Positions 54,980 through 64,000 of a stretch of DNA of 64,000 nt are shown one piece after another. The notes under the pieces were generated by a model. It saw only the letters and a list, made by a program, of their open reading frames with translations. It was not told where the DNA came from and made no database searches. The position numbers and the translations under genes are program-made. Each line of letters opens with the position of its first letter. The first letter of the stretch is position 1. This stretch comes from Breviolum minutum Mf 1.05b.01 (taxonomy: Eukaryota > Sar > Dinophyceae > Suessiales > Symbiodiniaceae): contig DF240810.1 of assembly GCA_000507305.1 (NCBI GenBank), forward strand, positions 36,554-100,553. Direction: 5' to 3'.

Positions 54980-56099
54980 CTGTGGAGTTTTGGTTGTTTT
55001 TTGTGGGGAACATAACTCGATCCAAGAAAGGGAAAGGGAGATTTGAAAGCGGAGGACTTGAGGGTCTGATTTTGGAATATGGGAGCTGTTTTTGGCTCTG
55101 AAGTGTTGTAAGGTCAGGTTTCCAAAAAGGGAATCCAATTTTCTCATTTTAATTACAAACTCAAGAGCATTTAGAAGTGAAGATCCAGCTCTTTACTGCA
55201 ATCTGAGTTGAAGTCGAAGTAACTTTCAGAAGAATCAGTGGCGGTTTCTTTTAAAAAGATCTCCGAAAAATCATGGGTTCCATCACCTCAGAATTCAGCA
55301 CCTGGCGGTTTTTCAAAATTTTCCCCTTCTCATTTGACAGGGAATCCTTCTTGCACCCCACCTTTATCGCCCAACGTTTGTACCAAGGGCAAGGGCCCCA
55401 AACGAAAGAGCCAGAGAACGACCGTGGGTCCCGTCGATGGGGGAACCGTGCCATGGGTGGATGATTTCCGGAGGAACAGGACTTGGTTTGGTTGATGGCC
55501 GCAACAAGACGGCAGTCTTGACGATGTTTTTATTTGTGACCTTCAGTTGATTATCAACTGTAAGAATGTGCGATGATTTCGAAAGGATTTTGATCAACAG
55601 ATTGGCATCTCCCGTAACCATGGGCTTTGTCGGGAAACTCCCACAAAACCATTGAAGAGGTGTGGTGATTGCTGTAGGAGGGCATGTTATTCAAGAGGAA
55701 TTCCGGCTGAAATTCTTGACGGCTGAGTGGCTGAGAGGAGTTTTTTTTAATCATTAAAATTGGCACACGATAATTTGAGCTTTTAATTGTTGTGGTCTAT
55801 AGGCACCTATAAAATCCTATAAACATATCATAGTGCATGGTCTTACAGAGGAGCCAGGTGATAGAAAGAAATTGATTTCGCCTGGACGGCTGGATGCCTG
55901 TCCCCCTCAAGAAAAGAGATTCTGATGTGACACTTCAGTTGAACCATCGAAAGGTATTGGAGGGACATCTTGTTGTTTTTCTTCTGACAGGAAATGAAGC
56001 AAATATATCATATATATATACACTATATTCTTTACATGATGTTTGGACATTCTGCAGTATTCTAATCTGCTTACCCAGTCACTTTTGCTTTTAGTTTTT

Positions 56100-56285
56100 G
56101 TAGGATCAGGAAGCCCTTTCAGCAATGCCACCATTGGACGTGGAAAAACGTTCGACGATTTTCAGATGCCCCATTTTCGCCGAAACGTCGCAGAAAACCG
56201 ACGTGAACTTTTAACCGGCATCCAATCCCATTGTCAGAGAAAAAAAGAAGTGAGGAGCGAGGTGTCTCCAAAATCGGACACCTAG
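56100..56285 (+). CDS. Exon candidate, unknown
   Basis: After TTTTGTAG the frame is open to 56285 and reads NATIGRGKTFDDFQMPHFRR and a charged C-terminal part. No domain was recognised. Confidence 0.25.
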   Translation, partial: VGSGSPFSNATIGRGKTFDDFQMPHFRRNVAENRRELLTGIQSHCQRKKEVRSEVSPKSDT

Positions 56286-56852
56286 GGTCGCGAGAGGTTT
56301 TCAATCAGGTAAAGTTTGGAGGCGTTAGTCATGTCTTCAGATGTTTCAAGATTTTATACACCTGATACACCTGATAAGATTGAGGATGTTTTCACATAAA
56401 GCATACTATGTGCGCATAGATGTTGCAGTTGAACATTTCTCATTGCGTGAAGAGGTTTGCAGCAATGGAAATTTATAGATAGACAGTAGGTGAGATGGCC
56501 TGATAGAGCAACGCAATCAACTTTCACATGTACACAGATATCTATCATTATATCAGATACAGTATATATTAAAGTTTCAATTTATTATAGAAACAACGGG
56601 AGACCCTTGATTTTTTTGACCTCCCCCCCACCAAATTGTCAACCCCTGCGTCCTTACAAAAAAAACACATAAATTTTAAGCCTTTTTGAGGTCGAAGATT
56701 TACATCGTGGAACTGTCGTGCCCTTTGCTCATGGTAAGCAAATGCCAATGGAGGAGAAATATGGAGACATTTAGTGAAATCCCATGCGTTTGAAAAGATG
56801 CTTCATCATTTTTTTGAAAGTCACTGAAAAAAAGAAGTGGTGGAGGAGGGAG

Positions 56853-56854
<2 letters not shown>

Positions 56855-56914
<60 letters not shown>
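56855..56914. repeat. (ATG)20 microsatellite
   Basis: An uninterrupted GAT/ATG run of about 60 bp. Confidence 0.97.
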
Positions 56915-56915
<1 letters not shown>

Positions 56916-56949
56916 CTCTTCCCATCGCACGGAAAGTTCCATTGCTGTG

Positions 56950-57108
56950 AGGATCTTCATCGAATGGGAGCTGGAGGATCTGTTGAACCAGGCGATTGCG
57001 CAGCAGTTGGAAAAACGGGGTCAAAACTGTCTTAGCTGCGCCTCCATGAAACATCATGTATATGCTGATGTTGTTTGGATTGAGGCCAAGGGGCAGATTT
57101 TGAGGTGA
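56950..57108 (+). CDS. Exon candidate, amphipathic helix then Cys motif
   Basis: The frame reads FIEWELEDLLNQAIAQQLEK, then RGQNCLSCASMKHHVYADVV and a stop at 57108. The helix and the CxxC are protein-like and the segment is GC-richer than its flanks. The family is unknown. Confidence 0.35.
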   Translation, partial: RIFIEWELEDLLNQAIAQQLEKRGQNCLSCASMKHHVYADVVWIEAKGQILR

Positions 57109-57951
57109 TTAAATGGATTTTGGAATCAACCCCACAAAATACTTACCTTACCCTTCTCTTTATCTCAAAGTTTACCTATCGCAAGTGGGAGGCTTGAAGT
57201 TATATTTTTTTGGTTGAGAAACCTTTCAGGACCGGGAAATGGACAATTTTGCTCCCCTGATACCAACTGCACATGTTCAAGAAACAAAAACATGTTTTTA
57301 CACCCAAAACACGAAGGTCATGGTGCAGGGCCTTCTGCTGCATCAGTATCCAACATGGATACTCTTGCAGCCATCAAGGCGACTTGGGTTTGGGTGCTTG
57401 GCTTGGACCTGAAAACTCATGGCTTTGGAACAAGAAAATCATTCCACAAAAATACAATTCCCTTTTTTATTTGAATTTCACAGGGGTCTAACCTGCATTT
57501 TGTCAAAAAAGACAGGCATTTTGCACATTTTACATTTTTGTTTTGGAAAAAAAAACAAATAGGTTCCCGAATTGGGCCGATTTTCAGCTGGTCTCTCCAA
57601 CACACCCCTTCCCCGTTTTTTTCCATCAGGCTCCCGAGGCCGCGGCCAAAGCCATCTCGGGTGGTAAGTTGGGGACCCTGAAGTGATCGTGGAAGTCAAG
57701 AAGTGGTTCCCCCCCAAAATTTGATTTTTTCCCTCTAGGGAACGATCACATACCGCATACCCCACCAAAAAGGGAAAAGGAACATCATCTTCAAAATGGA
57801 CTTTTCAGGGTATATGTCAGTTTGCAGGAGGGTGAATTTTTCAGTTCGCAAATGTTGTATATAGAGGTCCTTATATATTTTTTCTTGTTTGCTTGTATTT
57901 TTTCATGTTGAGAATTCGTCTATTGATAGAGCGGGATGACACACGTAGGCA

Positions 57952-58040
57952 GCCAAGATTTCTAGTGATTCAATGGAGCCTCCAACGGTGGCATATCAAT
58001 CAACCGTCCAGCAACTTCTGGGTGTTATTGGGTCCATCAA
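57952..58040 (+). CDS. Exon candidate ending at GTGAGT
   Basis: Reads MEPPTVAYQSTVQQLLGVIG in one open frame and ends ATCAA|GTGAGT. Other frames are also open, so the true one is uncertain. Confidence 0.3.
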
Positions 58041-58229
58041 GTGAGTGAAACAAAAATCGACACACTGGTTGAGATGCAGGAAATTGACCACAATTCATGA
58101 TTTTTTCCAACCAAAAACACACCAGCCAGCTGGCAGACTGCATGATTGGATTGTCTTTTTTTTTTGGTGGTTTAAATCATCACGGTTTCCTCGTCTTGCT
58201 TGGCCCTTGCATGGCTACAACATCATCAG

Positions 58230-58302
58230 GAAGTGGAGCATGTGCTCCTGAACGAATTTCAGAATTTCATCCCAGGTTTGGAGAAAGACCTGCAAAGCTT
58301 TG
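58230..58302 (+). CDS. Exon candidate with consensus borders
   Basis: CATCATCAG|GAAGTGG and CTTTG|GTAAAA flank a frame reading EVEHVLLNEFQNFIPGLEKD LQSF (given in two parts), an amphipathic helical segment. No family was recognised. Confidence 0.4.
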
Positions 58303-59603
58303 GTAAAAATAAAGACATCAATGAAACCGCTGGCCAACCCACGGAAGGCATAGAAAACCTGTAATCTGACCTCAGTGTTAGAAAATCCTTTCTTGGGTTC
58401 ATGGCAAGATGTTTAGATGTAATCAAATCGATTCACTTGATCTTTACTTTTGCATCTCTTCCTATTTTCAAGAATTACTTTCCATCTCCAACGTCTTGCA
58501 GAGGTTTAGTTGCAACATATTGCAACTCATCTTTTTGTGTAGCTGATCCCTTCTTAAAGTGGTCCAATTTTTGACGCCAAAAAATGGCACGTGTGGTTTG
58601 GTGGATGCTGCTGATCTCATTTCAGCGAAGCATTGCGCAGCCTCCAGTGACTTGATGGAATCCACTTGTATATCAAGAGATACCATTTTTTGAGTTTGGG
58701 ATGTATGGAGAATTTTCATTTTGAGATTGGAACTGGTACATTCTTGTGTTTTTTTAATGATAATTGGCAGAGTTTTTTATTCCAGCTCCGTTTTTTAGTT
58801 GTTTCAGCAATGGCATTTATCAACAGCATGTTGATGAACATGCTTGAGGAATCTTGAGAATTGGATAGAATTGACGAGATAGGTATCCCTTGTGGATGAC
58901 TCTTTTTTGAAGCAACACTTGGGAGTGAGCGGGGGTTCATGTTGACGAAACTCCGAGGAGCTCATGCAGGGTGCTGTTGGAAAGAAACCTTCGCGGCTTG
59001 CAAAGACCGAGCCATTTATTAAGTGCAACACTTGTCACTTGGTGTCTCAAAGGCTTGAAGTTGCGTTTTTTCTCTTGGGAAGATCAGGAAATTCAGCCAA
59101 TGGGACATGTTTCATGAAAATGGATGGCAACAAATAAAAAAAACCCTGTGATTCCATTGAAGTTACAAATGTGCAACCTGGAAAAATAACCATTTGGATA
59201 CCCCCAAAAATGGTGGGTTTGGGTTCAGATGAACCAAACTCTCCAAGCCCTGCACCTTCAGGTAAGCTTGCTGCAACTGAAGCCTGGTGCCTTGGCGGCA
59301 ATTGCATCATGGGGTGGCATTTTTTGAAGTTGGATTTTTGGGACCCCTAAAACATGTAGTGGCCGACAAATCTAACGAAAAACACACATTTTGGTGTGAT
59401 TTTCTGGTTGCATCCATGTTACAACATCAAGTTTCAACAAACATCACCCCAAACGTGACTCCCTTCTAAAAAAAACACACGTTTTTTTTCGAAAGTCAGC
59501 CGTCAGCAGGTTGCAAGTTGCCAACAAGGCGGCAGAGCTTCCAAGAGGCACGGTCTGGCGTAGTTTCATTCCGTTTAGGTTTCTGATGGCCAAAATTTCT
59601 GAA

Positions 59604-59689
59604 AATGGAGGATTTTGGAAGACTAGTTTCCTTTGAGGCCCGGCCTATTTTTCAGGGGCAATGATGTTAGTTTTGGGGAGTGTAAATCA
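59604..59689. mobile_element. Family D right-half copy
   Basis: TTTTGGAAGACTAGTTTCC, GAGGCCCGGCC, TTTTTCAGGGGCAATGATGT and TAGTTTTGGGGAGTGTAAA follow the family D interior and right end. The left arm is absent. Confidence 0.65.
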
Positions 59690-60046
59690 TACCAAATCTC
59701 TACCCGGATACGACTACGATTGTTGAAAAGAAGAGTTATGTGGTGACTTCTTTGCAGAGAAGAGAGCATTGCTTTGATATGACGTTTTTTTTTTAGAAAT
59801 ACAAGCAGTTGCACGGTACGTACTGTAGATGTAATGTAAGTAGAGAATGGTGTGAAGCTTTAACTGCATGATGACACAGAAGACTATCAAACCGAGAATC
59901 TTGACAATCTTAGAACACCTACCTGGTACCTGAAACATCCACTTCAAGAATTTCAGTTGGATGACTCCAAACCTTAACTGTGAAAAAAACAGTTCGAAAA
60001 ATCACCATTTTCCATCCATTAAAAGTTGGGGGGCTTCAGGGGTTCC

Positions 60047-60245
60047 AAAGGTAGAGGTATACGGTAAAAAGCATGGATCTTTTGTCAAACTTCGACCTTC
60101 GAGAGGTTTTCACCTTGTTTTTTGCCACATGAGACTCGATGATCGATGTGCTGCACGCCGAGGAACACTCGGGGAGGTTGAAATTGGCGAAGTTCTGGAT
60201 GCAATTTGTGATGCAGACGATGACCTTGGATCCTCGTTTTTGAGG
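60047..60245 (+). CDS. Exon candidate, acidic C-terminal part
   Basis: The frame reads VEVYGKKHGSFVKLRPSRGF, then RGTLGEVEIGEVLDAICDAD and DDLGSSF. It is protein-like. The following family H element begins about 40 bp downstream, so this may again be an exon followed by an element-derived intron. Confidence 0.4.
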
Positions 60246-60285
60246 ATTAGTCATCCCCGAAAATCACTGACTGGGTCTGACTGGG

Positions 60286-60370
60286 TGGTGGTTTCAAATA
60301 TTATATATATATACTTTTAATTTTCACCCTATTTGGGGAAGATTCCCATTCTGACTAAGTTGAAACCACC
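60286..60370. mobile_element. Family H short TIR element
   Basis: GGTGGTGGTTTCAAATATT at the left and AGTTGAAACCACC at the right, with TTTGGGGAAGATTCCCA inside. Confidence 0.8.
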
Positions 60371-60390
60371 AACTAGCTGATTTTCTCTAG

Positions 60391-60710
60391 TCAGAAAGAC
60401 CGAAGAGGAACGCCCAGATGATTTGTTTGAGGCGAATGGATCACATTCTACGATATTGAACAGAAGGAGCGGTGCTCAAAACAAACGATGCATAAACGAA
60501 AGACAAACTGGTGGTTGGAAGAAGGATTCTAGGGAAGTTGAACCGTAACAACCCCCCAAAGATGTCCAGTTGGTGCAATCGATGGGTCAAACCGTTTTGG
60601 TTGGAATCCGAACTTGGATTGCAGAGAACTTGGCTGCTCCATTGTTAAATTGCATTTTGAAAGAGGAGGCTTCTTGGTGTCCTGAAATGATGCTGAATTT
60701 TTTCTTGTAT
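60391..60710 (+). CDS. Exon candidates downstream of family H element
   Basis: Two open stretches follow. At 60391-60537 the frame reads KTEEERPDDLFEANGSHSTI and continues basic. At 60560-60710 another frame reads DVQLVQSMGQTVLVGIRTWI, then AENLAAPLLNCILKEEASWC. The second looks like a folded segment. Both are unassigned. Confidence 0.35.
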
Positions 60711-62170
60711 TGATTGCAAATAGGGATGCTTGTGATTACTAGTATTCTCTTGGTACCATTGAAATTCTATGCCAAAAGGTACTCGTAGGTGGTTGAACAC
60801 TAAGTGATGCTGGGATCCGTTGCGCTACAATTTCATACAGTTTCCTTCTGGATTTGGGGTTTTCCCCATTTTCCCCTATTTAGCAACCGCCATTTATTTG
60901 CTGAAGACTGGAGTTCCACTTCTTTTGCCTTTTGCTGAAAGCTGAGAGGATGGAGAAGTGATGTTAGAGAACAAAACTGAAGTGGGCGAATGTCGGAAGG
61001 AATGTACCACTTTGATGCATGCCTGCCGTTTCTTGGCACAAAAGGATGGATGTCTTTGGAGATGATGAGGAGATTGATTCAAGAGAGCTCTTGGGAAAAG
61101 CAGCATTTTTGATGTTTCAAAGGTTCCAAAAACTCAGACAGAAGACAAAAAGCTGCCATGTCTCCAAAAATGAGGGTCTTTGATCAAGACGACTGCCCCA
61201 AACTGCAGAGGAAATAACTTGATTTGTCTACCTCAAATATGGGGAATCTGAACCATGGGAATCTCCGGGTACCCCCCCCAACGCAAACCTCTGTAGGAAT
61301 ACAGTAAGGCCTTATTACTGTAAGGGATTATTAACCAGCACTCTCCCTGAATTTTCGGATGAATACGGCATCTCCTGGGGAGGGGTGGTATTGCAAGGGT
61401 ACCCTTGCATTCCCATGACTGAAGACATAGTGAGGTGCGGTGTTTGATGAACATCGAGAAGACATGACCGAGATGAAGCTTGGTATTGCAACCTTGTTTC
61501 TATGCCATTAAATCCCGTGAGTTTCGTGAATGTTTTTCCGTTTTGGGTTGACATGTTATCGCTCGAATTGGGGATCATTTTGGCAATATTGTAAATTAGA
61601 AGCTCATGAAGGTCCATATTGTATACATTTTGAAGTGTTGGATCCAACTCAACTACTCAGATTGAACCCGACGAGGTGTCGAGGTGTTGATCTTTTCCAG
61701 TGAAGCTCTACAGCAGTTGATTGACACGATGCCAGTCATGAAAATTTGAGGCTCTTCAAGCACTATCGACTGGAAGGAAAAGAGTCCAAACGACTGTCCT
61801 TAGAGAAGTTCGTATCACGTTTGTGCAACAAGATGTCGAAAGCTTGTCCTGGAAAGATCCATGGCGGCAGCGGGAAAAACTTGAGACTGCTTGCTAGATG
61901 AAGGGATGTTACTTGAGTTGGAGGTGATTAGGTGATGGTGTGGGCCGTCAGTGATTGCAAATGTTGTTATCCTTTTTCTCATTAGTTGTACAGCCAGATG
62001 AAGATGATGTGCATCATGCTCCCAGGGTTGCTTATGTAGATTTTGCTGTCATTTGACAAGTGTATTCACTTCGCCGCCTCCTGCTGTTACACATTCTACA
62101 TCTATCTATACATAGATGTGTCGCATCATTGAAGCAAAAAGTTGTAAATTCACATGATATCCACAATGTG
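60711..62170. other. No confident gene; weak exon-like segment at 61750-61895
   Basis: At 61750-61895 a frame reads EALQALSTGRKRVQTTVLRE and continues open for about 25 residues to a stop. A competing frame is also open there, so coding status is uncertain. Confidence 0.3.
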
Positions 62171-62172
62171 AC

Positions 62173-62279
62173 ATATATCTTGGGTTGTCCCCCTTTCCCA
62201 GTAAGAGTGACAAATGAAGGTTTATATAAAACTCTTGGTCGTGGATATTACTTGGGAAGGGGGACAACCCAACATATAT
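62173..62279. mobile_element. Family G short TIR element
   Basis: A 107-bp element: ATATATCTTGGGTTGTCCCC at the left with CTTTCCCAGTAA; TTACTTGGGAAGGGGGACAA at the right with CCCAACATATAT. The inverted repeat is about 33 bp with few mismatches. Confidence 0.9.
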
Positions 62280-62870
62280 CCATTTCTCAGATTACATCCC
62301 CAAAAATTAACAGCTCGCACCGGCCAGGAGGCTGAACCACCCCAAAAAGGAAACTCATCTGAACCAATTTTAGTGTTTCAAGTGCAAACTATGAGGTTGA
62401 AGGGATGGTAATATTGGGTCGAAAAACGACCATTCCTACATCTTGCCCAGGAGGGTTCCTGCGGGTTTTGAACATCGTGATGAGCCCTGGATGCCCATCT
62501 TAGATCCTGAAGGCCAATGAAATTGTGGATTTTTGTTGCAAAGACATTGGGATAAACACATTCCTAAACAAATCCTTAGATTTTTTCCAAGCAAAATATA
62601 AAACGCACTTATAGACTTTATAACTTATAGATATTATATAGCTACATAAACAGTAGATGTTACGGGCACACATGTATGATAGATTCACAATTCTGATGTG
62701 GATTATGTAGGTTGTCTTTGAACATTTTGCCATGGTGACTTCGCAGGCTATCGCATGCGGAAGATGCAGCATGTAACCTGGCACATAGTAAAGTGCCTGT
62801 ATCTGTGTGGGGATGGGTGTGGTCAGTTTTTTCTTGCTCTTTTTGTTCTTCCTCTTCTTATTGTGGTTCG

Positions 62871-62959
62871 TATTGTCCTTGTTGTGCTTGTCGTCGTTGT
62901 CGTCGTTGTCGTCGTTGTCGTTGTCGTTGTTCTCGTTGTTCTCGTTGTTGTTCTTGTTC

Positions 62960-63024
<65 letters not shown>

Positions 63025-63025
63025 G
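62871..63025. repeat. GTC/GTT trinucleotide microsatellite
   Basis: CGTTGTCGTCGTTGTC grades into a pure (GTT)n run. Poly-Val, poly-Leu, poly-Cys and, on the other strand, poly-Asn frames are artefacts. Confidence 0.97.
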
Positions 63026-64000
63026 CCTTTCAGACAACCCTCTAGAAGCTCCATGGAGAGCATTTCAGTTGCACCCATCACCGTGGCCCGTGGCCGAGTT
63101 TGATGTAAAGAATAGCTAGTCATTGGGTGGACTGGCCCCACGTCAATGTTTTGTTACTGTACTTGGCACATTCACATTTACACACTCGCCCCTTTATCGC
63201 CATTGAAGCCTAGCGGCCTGGCCAGTTGATGTCAGGCGCTGAACAAACAGTCCAAAGATTTTGGTAGCCAACCAGTGCAATTCCTGGATCCTATGGGTTC
63301 TTTGGCGATGGCGGAGATTTGGGTGTGTGATGGTCTTCACCATAGGAAGAGGTAGACTTGAATTGTAGAGGTTTGCACCTCATAAAAAAGGATTTACACT
63401 CTAGCAAACTTGATACGACAACAGAATCTGGACCTTTTGAAGATGTATCTCCTATTGGAAACGAGGATTTTCCATTGCCATGTTTTAGTGTACCAGAGGG
63501 GTATTTGGGATGAATTTTAGAGTATTTTTTTTTCCAATTGATGATAGGTTTGGAAGTCTGGCAGGTTCCCCTTTTTGTTTGGGGGAGCTGTTGTTTTCTT
63601 ATGTGGATGCATGCCGCTTCATGCATTTAAGTAAACTTTTAGGTATATCATAATATGCACACACTTTTTTTTTGTTCATTTTGAATCGGAGCCTTTTACA
63701 AAAATCCTTGAAAAAAATAACGGCGAATGAATCTTTTCGCAAGTCCCGTGGCCCCACGACTTGGCGAAAACCGTGGGAAATCCATCGACATATCTCCCTA
63801 GGTTCGATGTTCATGAATGACGAGGATCTCTGATGCTCAACCACCAAGCTGACTGGCCACAAAAACCGTCCGACTCAGCGTGGAGGTCCAAAAAAAGGTG
63901 TGTGTGTGTTTGCCATTTTGCCGTGGAAAACCATGCTGTTTTTTTTTAAAACTCATCTAGATTCTCTGTGACATCCATGCATCCATATATAACAGTATAT
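63026..64000. other. No confident gene
   Basis: CCTTTTGAAGATGTATCTCC near 63433-63452 matches sequence after the second family C left end at 39635-39655, so a related repeat lies here. Nothing else was recognised. Confidence 0.4.

Noticed and set aside
61240-61420. Short TIR element around the GGGTACC and TACTGTAAGG motifs
   Set aside because: Local palindromes exist, but no consistent pair of terminal arms could be found.
62500-63141. 213-residue minus-strand frame with poly-Asn
   Set aside because: The Asn run is the GTT/GTC microsatellite, and the rest has no recognisable domain.

Overview
This is a stretch of a large, intron-rich and repeat-rich eukaryotic nuclear genome. It most resembles a dinoflagellate, probably of the Symbiodinium/Suessiales type. 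The reasons are short exons of about 70-200 bp scattered among introns, splice donors that look like GC and GA as well as GT, a tyrosine-recombinase retrotransposon that carries a DNA-methyltransferase-like protein, many very short inverted-repeat elements inside introns, and long CAT/GTT microsatellites. No bacterial operon, rRNA, tRNA, CRISPR array or organellar gene was recognised. Taxonomy is inferred from style and is not proven.

Region 1-25.3 kb is mostly non-coding. It holds two long trinucleotide microsatellites (2.04-2.48 kb and 10.26-10.60 kb, the second interrupted by 32 N), a 43-bp minisatellite (3.2-3.65 kb), two families of roughly 100-bp tandem repeats (15.9-16.2 and 17.75-18.04 kb), a degenerate 45-60-bp tandem repeat (21.5-21.8 kb), a 52-bp direct-repeat pair 1.6 kb apart (14.18 and 15.78 kb), an inverted-repeat pair (19.73 and 21.44 kb) and a few isolated exon-like segments without recognised function.

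Region 25.28-31.31 kb is a complete-looking retrotransposon of the tyrosine-recombinase class. Its terminal repeats are arranged A1 - body - B1 - A2 - B2, the split-direct-repeat layout known from PAT/Ngaro elements. The body encodes a Cys-motif/transmembrane ORF, a Gag-like protein, reverse transcriptase, RNase H, a tyrosine recombinase and a C5-cytosine-methyltransferase-like protein. Most ORFs are broken by frame changes, but the methyltransferase ORF is open to its stop.

Region 31.3-44.8 kb is non-coding with scattered exon candidates (33.5-34.5, 39.1, 40.0, 40.7, 41.4 and 44.5 kb) and several short inverted-repeat elements.

Region 44.9-55.0 kb contains the one host gene that can be named: a cryptochrome-DASH/photolyase in at least eleven exons. 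It is followed on the same strand by exons for a UBA domain and a ubiquitin-interacting motif, so one transcription unit may encode a photolyase-ubiquitin-binding fusion. Its introns contain at least nine short inverted-repeat elements from several unrelated families.

Region 55-64 kb holds more plus-strand exon candidates of unknown function, a polymorphic-type (ATG)n repeat, a GTT/GTC microsatellite and further inverted-repeat elements. In the host-gene part the pattern is one of introns being filled by, or originating from, tiny transposable elements. This is the most interesting theme of the window together with the methyltransferase-bearing retroelement.
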